From positions 1 to 16,796 of the forward strand of contig JAMIEW010000083.1 of the NCBI GenBank assembly GCA_035906575.1: DNA of 16,796 bases. The letters run 5' to 3'. Below are positions 4,977 to 15,700 of this stretch, piece by piece. Origin of the DNA: HK-STAS-PATE-2 sp035906575. GTDB taxonomy: Bacteria; Patescibacteriota; Patescibacteriia; 2-12-FULL-60-25. A program made the position numbers and the translations under genes. Numbering within the stretch: position 1 is the stretch's first letter; each line of letters starts with the position of its first letter. Below the pieces are notes generated by a model. The model worked only from the letters and a program-made list of their open reading frames with translations. It made no database searches and was not told the origin of the DNA.

Positions 4977-6419
4977 ATGTCTTGGCTCTACGAATCCCGT
5001 CTTATCCCCTCTGAGATCAATGGCGAGATCAGGTGTGAGCGTCGGTTTGGGCATTGGTCGGTGGTGGTTGGAGGGACCGGGCAGGATACCCCTTATCTCA
5101 AAAATATGTGGGCCTGGGCGCTTCGCCAAATAACCCCTGGCTCAGCAAAGATCCATCGGATTCTCATCTTAGGCTTAGGGGCTGGAGGGGGTCTTCTGCC
5201 GTTCTATCGCCAATTCCCTCATGCTCATATTGTTTGTGTTGAAATCGACCCTGCTATGGTCGAGCTCGCCTCAACGCTCAAGCTACTACGCCCGACGATG
5301 CGACCAGAAATCCATGTCGGTGATGCGCTCGATATTTTGCCAACGTTAACCGGTAGATTTGATATGATCGTATGCGATATGTTTCTTGGGCAAGAAGTCG
5401 CGCCCGTCACGGCCCAACCAAAACTCATCGAACAGATCACCCGTCTCTTAGAGCCCCAAGGTCACCTTCTCGTGAACGCCTATACGCAAAACGAGATACT
5501 TGATTCGTACAAAACAGCCTTCGCTGAAGAAAAATGTAAAAAATTTCACCAAAACTGGATGGGGTTCTTTCGTCCGCATGGGAGCGGTATTCTCGGTGAT
5601 GTCTGGCCCGATGAGTATATCTCGTTCATGACCTGTCCAGAATATTTACAACGAGAGTACGGCGATCGGCCTGGCTTCTCATTGGTACAGAACAGATCAT
5701 CTTGGAGCACCCGACAAAACATCGGACCACTTATTTTAGAACATAGTTACGGCCCAGAAGAACCAACGCTCACACCAGGGCCATGGCGCATTCATAAGTG
5801 GGATTCCTACACCCTCAAGCATCCGCCTGCGGGATGGTTTGTTGCTCCTGGTTCACCATGGAGGCGCCGAACGGGCTATGCCTCGATCCCTGCTACCGGA
5901 GACGTTCACCTCGACTGGAGCGATCTCGCCAAACGCGAGCGTAAGAAATGGCTCGCTCAAGAACAGCTTGAAATTATTGAACTCGATCCTGAAACCTACT
6001 GCCAGTTTTATGCACGTTGCGACAAGTCGACGGCGATAATAGCCGGCTTTACAGCAAGTATCAAACGCAAAGCCATTGCCCATAAAGAACGCTTACATCT
6101 CTATGGAGTCGTTAGGCGCGGCACAACTGATGTTATTGCGGGGCTTGCGATCTTAGATATTCCTGAAATCCGCACGTCGCTTCACATCTCAGGCTTTATG
6201 CTGGATGCTGCGCGACAGACTCCCTCCAATACCGGCTTAATCGCCCATTGGTTCATGACCTCACAAGCCCGCGGGATACGCGTTTGTGATTTTGATGGAT
6301 TTTATGCCAAAGGAGATGCGACCTCCTGGAAAGGTTTTTCGCGTTTTAAATCTCAATTTGGGACACGATTCATCTCTTATCAAAAAGCCTTCTTCTGCAT
6401 TGCAAGAAAAAAGCAATAA
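4977..6419 (+). CDS. Fusion of a spermidine-synthase-like methyltransferase domain and a FemAB/GNAT-like domain
   Basis: The protein has 480 residues. Residues about 25-180 form a SAM-binding Rossmann fold of the spermidine-synthase-like type. They carry motif I GLGAGGG (66-72), the acidic ribose-binding E89 in VEIDP, GDALDIL (115-121), and DMIVCDMFLG (129-138) at the end of strand 4. Residues about 290-478 look like a FemAB/GNAT acyltransferase: GDVHLDWSDLAKRERKKW (308-325), a core around AGLAILDI, and the ending AHWFMTSQARGIRVCDFDG with GFSRFKSQFG. That ending matches the last helix and DFxG...FKxxFG pattern of peptidoglycan-bridge enzymes. A W/P-rich linker (about 195-290) joins them. FemAB proteins transfer amino acids from aminoacyl-tRNA to lipid II; whether this domain does so is unknown. 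The gene ends 11 bases from a convergent gene, with no terminator seen. Confidence 0.7.
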   Translation: MSWLYESRLIPSEINGEIRCERRFGHWSVVVGGTGQDTPYLKNMWAWALRQITPGSAKIHRILILGLGAGGGLLPFYRQFPHAHIVCVEIDPAMVELASTLKLLRPTMRPEIHVGDALDILPTLTGRFDMIVCDMFLGQEVAPVTAQPKLIEQITRLLEPQGHLLVNAYTQNEILDSYKTAFAEEKCKKFHQNWMGFFRPHGSGILGDVWPDEYISFMTCPEYLQREYGDRPGFSLVQNRSSWSTRQNIGPLILEHSYGPEEPTLTPGPWRIHKWDSYTLKHPPAGWFVAPGSPWRRRTGYASIPATGDVHLDWSDLAKRERKKWLAQEQLEIIELDPETYCQFYARCDKSTAIIAGFTASIKRKAIAHKERLHLYGVVRRGTTDVIAGLAILDIPEIRTSLHISGFMLDAARQTPSNTGLIAHWFMTSQARGIRVCDFDGFYAKGDATSWKGFSRFKSQFGTRFISYQKAFFCIARKKQ

Positions 6420-6430
6420 CATAGAAGGTT

Positions 6431-7186
6431 TTAAGATGTTTCAATCTCTTGAAAGACTTCGAGTCGATCACGTGTTACGCCGTTTTGGCGATCGCTTTGT
6501 TTGATAGCACCTTGCGCTTGTTTAAACGATTTTACCAACTCAACCGAAGTCCTAGGATCTAATTCTGGGTGATGCGCCTTTTTGAGGACGGCGGACCACG
6601 CTTCAATCACCTCCTCCGTCGGAGGTTGGAGCGACTTCCATAACTCAATCAGAGGCAAATGATGTTCGGCTTTTACGGGTTCACTGACCTGAAGATCTGG
6701 CACACGAGATGGAGCACTCTCACTCACCGCCACATCAGGAGCAACCACTCCTGAAGCGGAAAACATTTTTTCAACCTGTCGTGAACGTAACTCGCTTTCA
6801 AGCATCTCCATGCGCTCATTTCGGACAAGACTCTCAGCGCCTTTAGAGAGGTGCTTGTGTTGCTTCCATTCATTTAGCTCAGTGACTAAGGCTTGCTTGT
6901 CTTGTCTGGCCAGGATTGAGCGATAGAGCGCGCGACGCGTAGCTTGCAATTCAGCGCGCAAATGTGGCGCTTTTGCCATCAGCTCATGGTCTTTATCTTG
7001 ATCGAGTGACTTGATCGCTTCATCAAGAGCCGCATCATAAGCCTTCATCATGTCACTAAAATGCGCGCGCAAAGCCCTTGCCTCAGCAAGGAGCAATGCA
7101 CGCGCATCACCATGCGGCGCATCCTCAGAGAGATAGCTCCCAACTCTCTCAAAAAGCTGAGAGAAGATGCGTCGAAGGTCGGCCAT
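6431..7186 (-). CDS. Helical, coiled-coil-rich protein of unknown function
   Basis: The 251-residue protein has no signal peptide or membrane segment and is rich in A, E, L, R and K. Long amphipathic helices span about 20-145, and a proline- and serine-containing linker occupies about 145-180. A second helical part (about 180-250) includes PLIELWKSLQPPTEEVIEAW. I recognise no family. It starts six bases after the stop of the ligase-like gene, with no ribosome-binding site or terminator between, so the two are almost certainly co-transcribed and perhaps translationally coupled. It may be a cytoplasmic partner of the ligase-like protein, but that is inference. Confidence 0.75.
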   Translation of the reverse strand: MADLRRIFSQLFERVGSYLSEDAPHGDARALLLAEARALRAHFSDMMKAYDAALDEAIKSLDQDKDHELMAKAPHLRAELQATRRALYRSILARQDKQALVTELNEWKQHKHLSKGAESLVRNERMEMLESELRSRQVEKMFSASGVVAPDVAVSESAPSRVPDLQVSEPVKAEHHLPLIELWKSLQPPTEEVIEAWSAVLKKAHHPELDPRTSVELVKSFKQAQGAIKQSDRQNGVTRDRLEVFQEIETS

Positions 7187-7192
7187 AAAGGG

Positions 7193-9661
7193 TTAAGGTG
7201 TTACTGGGTTCGTAGGGTTCTGAGTCTGAATTGGTTCTTGAATTGGCTCAGGGAGTGGCTGTGTTTTTGGCGCTTCTTGAGCAGCCTTGGCAACCGAGAT
7301 GGCGTTTATGCGCTGTTTAACCGCGTCATTGTCTGGATACTGGGCCTGTACCGGCTTGAGGGTTTCAAGCGCTTTATCATAGAGACCTAACTCTTCTTGA
7401 AGTGCTGAGAGGTACCAACGCGCGTTTACGTTTTCTGGTGAGAACTCTACAACTTTTTCAAGAAGGTCGCGACTTTGATCTTTGCGTCCATCGCGATAGT
7501 AAAGGATCGAAAGCTCAAAGGCGACACCAACATCTTTGTTATTAAGGGTGAGGACTTTTTCTAATTCACTTACCGCATCTTTGACACGGTTTTGGCGCTC
7601 ATAGACGACACCGAGCTGATAACGAGCAGGCAAATAGTCAGGCTTAGCGGTAATCGATTTCTTTAAGAAATCTTCTGCAAGAGCAAGATTTTCTTGCACC
7701 CCTTTTTGTGCTTCTGCATTTTTGGTGGCGTCTTCAGTACCCAGCGCCTTTCGATAAGCATCGGCACGAAGAAGGTACAACTTACCGATCTCGCTCAAGA
7801 AGACCGGATTTTGTGGTTCACGATCTGAAGCTTCTTTATAGTATTTGATAGCGAATTCATCTGCGCCACGTACAAAGCTTGCTACGGATTGGTACATCAA
7901 GCCAAGATTCGACCAGTTATCAACGTTTTGTGGGTTAATCTGTGTCGCGACGATACCAAGGTCTACCGATTCTTTGATCGCAAGGTTGATCTTATTTGCG
8001 TCTTCTTCGTTTTTTGGACCAGCTTGGATCAAGCGTGCAACATTCACAAGATTTGCCTGTGCGAGATTGCGAACATACACATCCGACATCGGATTCAATG
8101 CACGTGCGGATGAGATATCACGCATGACTTCTTCAAGATTGCCATTGGCTCTAAAGGTGCTCACAGCCTTTGTGAAGCGCATTTCTGCCAAAGCTCGTTG
8201 ACCAATCAACCAAGTAACCGAGATCGCCGCTACGGCAAAGACGACAATCTTAATCGATAAGGCACCAAAGACGATAGACGAGTTCTTCTCCCAAGTAATG
8301 GTGTTTTTAGCAACGAGAGCCGTCAGAAGCGACAAGAGCAACCAGAAAGCAAACGCATGCGCGATATTGAGGTGGGCAAAAAACGAGGTAAAGATCAGCG
8401 CAACAAAACCGGTGAATGTGACGAGATAGGCATACCACGCATCGTCATCTCTTTCTTTAAGGAGTTGGGTAACCGCCTTAATGAGCAATGAGAGAATGAG
8501 GATTAGCCAAAGTGCAACACCGACAATACCTGTCGTTGCCAAGAGGGTGAAGAAGGTCGAATAACCACGATCAAAGCGAACATTCCAGAATGGCGAAAGG
8601 TTAACGAGCTGTACGCGATACTTCGTATAGTCGTAGATCCACGTGCCAGGACCGGTACCGAAGATGGCATGATCACGAAGAGCTTGCTTTGAGATCTCAA
8701 ATGAGGCCATTGCCGAAGGAGCGACTTCACTTGCGATTGGCAATGCGATAGGCACTTTGAACGCGAGTAATACCGCTGAAGCCACGATCAAGATACCTGG
8801 GATAATAAGACGCACTGGGCTCGTGACTTTTTTAGTGCGAGCAAAGGCCACAGCAACCATCACAATGGCACCGACGAGAATAATCGCCCAGGTTAGCCAA
8901 TAATCAACCAATACGATGTATGAAAGTGAAACGATACCCGTCACCCATACCATGCCACGAGCCGCTGTGCCCATCGGACCTTTTGAGCCGAGAAGACACA
9001 CGTTGTTACGGCAACCATGAAAAGCGAGTCCTGCCGAAAGCAAGAGAGGGACGACGAGGTAGGACGCTAACGAATAGGCCGTACCAATCGTATTCATGCC
9101 CGTATTCTGAAAGACTCCGCCAAGCAGGTGAACGCCGAAAATCTGCAATAGACCAAAGATACCGGCAAGCAATGATCCGCCCAAGAAGACAAAGAGCAAG
9201 TCATATAACTTTTCTGTCGTGCGAACATGGTTCACGATGACAAAGTACATGGCCATGAAAGCGAGCACCGTACCAAATGCCCAAGCGACCTGGCCTGGCG
9301 CGCCAAAAAATGAAAGCGTCTTATCTTGTGAAAAAATCGATGAAAGCAAGTATCCAAGACCAAAAAGACTCACAACAACGTGCATCCAGTGACGCGTGAG
9401 CACGAGTTTGCGCTCTGCAAGCGCCTTACCCATCCAAGCAAGTACCGCGATTGAGACAATTGGGATCAAAAGACTTTGCTTGCTCAACTCAACAGCATCG
9501 GTAAAGCTGAGGCAGACAAAAAGCGGGACGGCAAACGCTAATAAATACAAACAACCGTTAATAACAGCGTTTAATAACTTTGCGAGACCGGGCATAGCCT
9601 TGGTAGGCTCAGGGGTTTGTACCGTTGGTGACGATTGGAGGTTGGAGAAAATATTGGACAT
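7193..9661 (-). CDS. O-antigen-ligase/Wzy-like membrane protein with C-terminal TPR domain
   Basis: The protein has 822 residues. About a dozen hydrophobic segments lie between 30 and 490. The Wzy_C/O-antigen-ligase signature is at about 320-390: FEISKQALRDHAIFGTGPGTW, then RGYSTFFTLLATTGIVG, separated by a large extracellular loop. After the last membrane segment (about 468-488) come roughly six TPR-like units (about 495-790), for example PARYQLGVVYERQNRVKDAVSEL. The tail (800-822) is proline- and glutamine-rich with PEPIQEPIQ. Members of this superfamily join glycan chains to lipid, protein or other sugars, and TPR-fused versions are common in CPR bacteria. The substrate is unknown; glycosylation of the giant surface protein encoded just upstream is attractive but unproven. 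An extended -10 promoter precedes the gene. Confidence 0.88.
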   Translation of the reverse strand: MSNIFSNLQSSPTVQTPEPTKAMPGLAKLLNAVINGCLYLLAFAVPLFVCLSFTDAVELSKQSLLIPIVSIAVLAWMGKALAERKLVLTRHWMHVVVSLFGLGYLLSSIFSQDKTLSFFGAPGQVAWAFGTVLAFMAMYFVIVNHVRTTEKLYDLLFVFLGGSLLAGIFGLLQIFGVHLLGGVFQNTGMNTIGTAYSLASYLVVPLLLSAGLAFHGCRNNVCLLGSKGPMGTAARGMVWVTGIVSLSYIVLVDYWLTWAIILVGAIVMVAVAFARTKKVTSPVRLIIPGILIVASAVLLAFKVPIALPIASEVAPSAMASFEISKQALRDHAIFGTGPGTWIYDYTKYRVQLVNLSPFWNVRFDRGYSTFFTLLATTGIVGVALWLILILSLLIKAVTQLLKERDDDAWYAYLVTFTGFVALIFTSFFAHLNIAHAFAFWLLLSLLTALVAKNTITWEKNSSIVFGALSIKIVVFAVAAISVTWLIGQRALAEMRFTKAVSTFRANGNLEEVMRDISSARALNPMSDVYVRNLAQANLVNVARLIQAGPKNEEDANKINLAIKESVDLGIVATQINPQNVDNWSNLGLMYQSVASFVRGADEFAIKYYKEASDREPQNPVFLSEIGKLYLLRADAYRKALGTEDATKNAEAQKGVQENLALAEDFLKKSITAKPDYLPARYQLGVVYERQNRVKDAVSELEKVLTLNNKDVGVAFELSILYYRDGRKDQSRDLLEKVVEFSPENVNARWYLSALQEELGLYDKALETLKPVQAQYPDNDAVKQRINAISVAKAAQEAPKTQPLPEPIQEPIQTQNPTNPVTP

Positions 9662-9688
9662 ACCTAAAGGGCGTTAGTGATGTCGCGA

Positions 9689-9697
9689 ATTATAACA
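9689..9697 (-). promoter_or_regulatory. Extended -10 promoter of the ligase-like operon
   Basis: On the minus strand TGTTATAAT (TG plus a consensus TATAAT) lies 28 bases before the ATG at 9661, giving a leader of about 20 bases. The -35 position (TTTCGT) is weak, as is usual when an extended -10 is present. The promoter follows the terminator of the giant gene, so the two units can be transcribed separately. Confidence 0.6.
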
Positions 9698-9710
9698 CAT
9701 GCAGCACTGA

Positions 9711-9740
9711 AACGAAAAACGAACCCGAAGGTTCGTTTTT
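9711..9740 (-). terminator. Terminator of the giant surface-protein gene
   Basis: CGAACC (9720-9725), loop CGAA and GGTTCG (9730-9735) are extended by A/T pairs. Read on the minus strand the stem is followed by GTTTTTCGTTT. It starts three bases after the TAA stop (9743-9745). A T6 run on the other strand would allow plus-strand termination too. Confidence 0.8.
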
Positions 9741-9742
9741 TC

Positions 9743-12700
9743 TTAAGGATTTTCTTCGGATGGAGCTTCTATCACCACTTCGGGAGCAGGGACAGGATCA
9801 GGCTCTGGTTCTGGCTCTGCTACTTCTTCTGGCTCTGGCAAGAGAAGGCGCTGCCCTGTAAGCGGATCAAGCTCACCATACGTCCCGTCTGAACTGAACT
9901 CAATGATACCCGCCTGTGCCGGGCTCACCTGCCAAGCAAATGAGACATCAATTGGCTGAATGGTGTCCATCACGATTTCAAAACCCGTATCGCTCACTTT
10001 TTCTAACCACCAACCACCGCTCACATTACCCATCGCCGTTACTTGTGGGACAGGGAATGCCTGAATGCTGTCATAACTAATACTGACGCGTGAGCCACCA
10101 GTCATGATCTTGGCAAACCCTTGGCGAGCAGCGCCCGTGCCGGTGCCAGAACCGGTACCCGCTGATGTACCAGCGACAGATTCAATCGCCTCCTTCGGCA
10201 TCCATAAACCTGGCTGAATAAAGACTTCGACCAAACCATTGTCATTACCAACATAATTTTCGAGAGCATAACCAATGATTTGACCAGCTGTCGTCGCCTT
10301 CTGTGCAACACCTGGAATCGTTGACGCAACGAGTGCATCGCCGCGTTGAATATCACCATTCAAGGTCGTTACTTTAGTAGGAACGCGGCCTGCAAGAGCG
10401 ACAGGATACGTATCGCTCGTTTTAGCACCAAGCGTGAAGCCCGCCTTCGTAGAAATAACACCGATCGCCGTCGCTACCTCATCGTTCGTGCGAACGATTT
10501 GACGGTCAGCCTCAGTTGAAATCATGACCAAGTCACCCGGTTCAAGTTGATCTGGGGATTCATAACGCTCTGCGAGATCAAACGCGTCATTCACCTCATA
10601 CCCATTCGCGCGAACGATGCCCTCTTGATCAACCGAGAACGTCGATGATCCGAAATTGTTTTCGATCACGAAACGGGAGTTCGTCGAGGATAACATGTCG
10701 GTGCGCAAGGTGAAGTCATACGCGAGCGCCATTGAACTCGTCGTGTCCCAGCCTTCGCCGTGGAAAGTCAGGCCGAATGAACCAACACCTGTCGTGGTAG
10801 CAGTAGCACCTTCAACGCCAACAATGACAAGATTATCCGTAACGGTGGCAATAGAACCATCCGTACCAAGAGCCGTTGCAGCGTTATAACCTGTATCAAC
10901 AAACACTTCGATCGTACCCGTTACTGAGAGATCCTCGAGAGCGTAGCCGAGAATCATACCTGGCTTGGTCGCCTTCATGGCATAACCAGGGTATTCAGAG
11001 GTTGTTAGCGGATCACCGATCTTAATCTCGCCATTGGTCATCGACACCTTGGTAGGCACACGACCTACAAGAGCGACTTGGGTCTGCGATGCTGCCGCCC
11101 AACCAAGCAAGAGACCAGGGCGCGTCGAGACAACACCCGCAATGCGGCGGTCATAACGCGTACCACCCGACATCTCAACGGTTGCCGTAGCCGACTGATT
11201 AAAGACTAATACATCGCCAGCCTCGGCTGGACCTTCGACGGCATACATTTCAGCAAGATCAAAGTTGCTGGCATTGATCGTGCCATCAGCCATCAATGAG
11301 GTACCAAACAAACCAGACGCAGGACAAGAATCGATCGTCTGCGTGTCATCAAGACAAAGACCTGATGAGAAGCTACCGCCTGAGTATGAGATAACAGTTC
11401 GATATTCTACGGTGTCAGTAGCAGATTCTAGACCAAAGAATGCATGCTGGTTTACGTCCAACGAACCAGAGATATATGCGTTACCTCTACCAACAGTCAA
11501 ACCACCCTGCAAGTCCATACCGCCTTGCAATACCGAAATACCTGAACCAACCTTGAGAGACTGCTTGGTATAAACATCTCCATCAAAACTTGCAGAGCCC
11601 ACGGTTAACGAACCGAATTCAGCGCCAGGCGCACGAACACCGCCGAGCGAATACTGATATTCGCCCAGATTGCTCACCACGACGATAGTATCGCCAATCA
11701 TTTCAACATCAGAGAATGTCGTACCAACAACACCTTCTAACGTCTTTCTTGTATTGGATTTAGTATCGATTACAGAAAGGTTTTGACCTACGACCGCAAT
11801 GTAGCCATTTTGCGCAGCAATACGTCTTGCAGATGCATCACCCATGACATAACTCGTGCTCGTCGTCCATGAACCCGTATTATTAAACCTCACAACCGAA
11901 TTCGTTTCTGGGATCGGAGCATAGTAGTACCCACCCATTGCCCTCACCTCTACCGGGCTCGCTGAAATACCATTTGACGCAGATCCTACCGAGATACAAG
12001 CAGATCCGACATTACAGGTAAGACGTCTTAATCTTGTGGCACCTGCATCGTAATACGAGATAACGAACTGACCATCCGAACGCGTATCATCTTCGATAGA
12101 GATGATCCCTTGTGCAGTACCGGACACCAAGAACTGACCAACATAAGCGATAGCATCAGACTGAGACGAACCTCTCTGAAGAGTGAATGTATAAATCGTT
12201 GTCTTGTCTCCCACCAAGATCATATTACCATTCGCATACAATACCGATGAAGTAGTGAGATCAAATGTCGACGTCGTATATACCGTATTCGACCCCAATG
12301 TGATGCTTCCATCGTATTTCAAACTTACCGATGATGAATCATCTGCATATGAAGGGCTATAATTCTTCACATTAGATGCCGAGATTCCATTTGAAAAACC
12401 GGTAATAATTGATCTGGTACGAAGCGGAAAGGTTCCGGTAGAAGCAACAGTAAAGTATGTATCACCAGAAACTGTCAGATCGACGCTTGTAGAACCCGAG
12501 AAGGCCAGCGCGGATGAGTACTCAGTCGTAACCTGCGTGCTTGATGACAATGTCTGCGAGATACCGCCAAACATCGTTACGCTACTCGCCGTAAGCGTTG
12601 ACGTCACCGTAACATTACCAGCCACAAGATTTGAAGTCGTTGCATTCGTCGAAGTCACATTATTGAAGTAGCCATTAAAGCGCTGAGTGAGCGAACCAAG

Positions 12701-15700
12701 ACTGATGCCAAGATCAGTCGCCGGCAAGAAGAATCCGTTTGACGCTGATACCGTGATAGCGCCATCCGTCTTCGTCAACGTGCCATTACCAATCTTGAAC
12801 GAACCCGTACCAACCACGAACTCACCCAAGGTATAGACACTCGATGCCGAACCGATATTGCCACCAACATAGAGATCGTTGCCATTAAAGTTGCCAGAGA
12901 ACAACGAGTGCATGTGGCTCATGGTTGAGGACGTGCCACCGATAATGACATTTGCCGAGGTGCTGTATCCGATAAACAGCGTCGACGTACCGACTGTCTG
13001 ATTTGTTTCGAGATAGACAGGAGCGCCGGTAGACGTTGCACTGGCGCCAAGAACGATGTCATTTGATGAAGTCGTGAGGCGCACAAGTCCATTTGCCCCA
13101 TCATAGACCCAGCTCAAGCTCGTTACAGGACAGTTCGTCCCATCCAAGAGACAAACGTTTTGGCCACCGACGGTGAGTGCAGCAGTGCCGATCGTATTTG
13201 CTGTAATTGTATCAATAAACGCTTCGTTCCATGCCGCCCCTAATGAACCAAGATCATAAGTAAGGTTCGCTGAAGGGACCAGGTCTCCTGTCACCGTGCC
13301 GGCGATATCAAGCGACTGCACAAAATTGTTCCAACGCAATGAACTGCTACCAAGTCCAAAGACACCGCTAAATCTCGGTAAAATATTCGAATCAAAACGC
13401 GCCGTATTAGCAAGGGCAACGTTATTCATGAAGGTCGTTGTACCGCCAGAGCCCGGCGAAATATCAATACCTGAATTATCAAGAGTGATGTACTTGAATG
13501 AACCGATGCCAGTCTGTTTTGTATACAACGTTGCAAAACTCTGTACGCCATCATCAGAAAAGGCGAGGCCGGATGAAGTCGTATTTGTAACATCTATCGT
13601 TTGATCATGACGATAGAACATACCTGTACCCGTACCTGACCATAACGGCACAGCCGAGTTACTAAATAGCGCAAGATCAAGTCCTTCATTGGTACCAGAA
13701 GCAAACGACGCGGTAATAAGCGGGATATCGGTCGTACCAACAATGGTTGCCGTTGCAGAACCGATAAGCTCAATAGCCCCATCTGATGTCACAATAACCT
13801 TACCATTGTCATAAGCTGACTGAAGATCACCAGAGCCGCCCGTTAACATGTCGACCGTTGCAATTCCCGTCCAGCCCGTATCAGTACCATCAACATTGAC
13901 ATAAAGCTGAGTACCAGAACCCGCGCTAGAGTTTGAACGGAACATCAGATCGCTGATTGCTGTAGGTGTAAAGCCTAACGTGTTTGGATCTTGATCGTCG
14001 ATTAACCAAAGCGTCGATCTTTCTGTATCCGTAAATAAGCCGATCATCGCTCCATAATCTATACCATTAAGAAACGAATATGCAGGAGAATCATTTACCC
14101 CACCGTTCACTTGAGCTTCAAAACCAAAGAGGCCGTCGCTATCCATGCTCATATGCGCCACACCAAGCGTACCGTCATCAATTGAAAAATAGAGATAATC
14201 ACTAGCAATGTTAATTGATGAAGTATTATTTCGAAGAATAAGTGACTGAGCATCGTTCTTATCTGTTAAAAATGAAATTCTTGATGTGTTTACACCGGTA
14301 AGATAGCTTTCACCTGATGGCGCGTTAAGGCCGTCACGATCTGTACTGAATGTGAACTCAATACCTTTGTTTTCACCATCATCGTATCCGAGAATATCAA
14401 AGCCGGTTGTGGTAACACCTGCAACACCACCACCAATCATTCGAGTGAATGTCGTTGAGAAGTTATCTGCGTAAACATCTGAATCCGTACCCGTTACCGA
14501 TGCGAGTTCGATGTGACCATTGTTTAACGTAATATCTTTACCGAGGTCATAGGAAGCCTGCAACGAACCTCCACCGCTTACAGGACAATTTGTCCCATCA
14601 GATAAACAAACGCTCTGACCACCAATCGTAATGCCATTATTGAACTCCGCGTTACCACGCACGGTCAAACGTGTACCAATAGTCAGTTGTCCCAAATTTG
14701 CGGATGCAATCGTTGCAGCACGCGACTTCAAACCACCAAGATCAAGAATGCGCAGATCTTCATTACCCGTGATACCAAATGCATAACCACCCTCGACCAC
14801 AAAGTAATCGAGACTGTTGCCTACGCCATTCAGGGTTGCACGAAGCTGTGGAGCATTGCGATCGCTGATATCCCAATATTGAAAACTAGGATCCGAGCCA
14901 TCATCACCACCTGTTTGAATATAGAGTCCTGAATCCAATACATTGAAATCATAGATCGTGATATCACCTGTATCGATAGCTGTACGCTCTACGATGTTTG
15001 CTGGATCAGCAAAATCATACACACGCACCAATGGCCCAGGGCCACGAGAGAAGACATACGCACGACGATCAGAAACGTGAACTAATGAATCTTGGCGACC
15101 ATCCGAACTAAGAAATTGCCCTGCAGGGTACTCAAGATGTGAAACAGATACCGGAGCCGATGGATCACGAACATCAAAGACTTCGAACGTGCTTGTAGCA
15201 GTCAAAGCTCCGTAGTCGACTTCACCCGTATAGATAAGGTAGCCGTTATTATAGGCGATGCTTGCATCACGCTGTGTACCACTAACAGCAACCGAACCAA
15301 GCTCAACAATGGCCGAAGGATCTTTTGCATCAAAGATCTGCACGCTCGTAACGGTAGCGAAATAAACCATGGTGCCATCAACGGCAATACGACCATCAGA
15401 AACTGCCGACATTGAACCCAGATCAAAATCACCAATCACCTGAGGTGCTGCTGGATTAGTAATGTCGTAAATTTTAAGCGAATCGTTGAGCGTATCATCG
15501 TCGTCAATCGTATAAAGACGGCTGCCCTTGATAACCGAATCCGTGCTCGAAACGGCAAACATTGCCTCAGGTGAATATGGATTGGTCAGGTCAAAGATGA
15601 CGCCGTTAAAAATACCCGTACGGCCATCAACATCATTTGCCTTACTCATGGTTTTTGGCAACGCGTCAAAATCACCGACGCTGAGCATCGGCTGCTCTTC

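Noticed and set aside
4977..5550. Calling the fusion gene speE (spermidine synthase)
   Set aside because: The fold is similar, but aminopropyl-transfer residues cannot be confirmed, the C-terminal domain is foreign, and no polyamine genes are nearby.
10656..10889. Plus-strand ORFs inside the giant gene (also 11265-11573, 13296-13604 and others)
   Set aside because: All are antisense shadows of a long, strongly protein-like frame with clear repeats.
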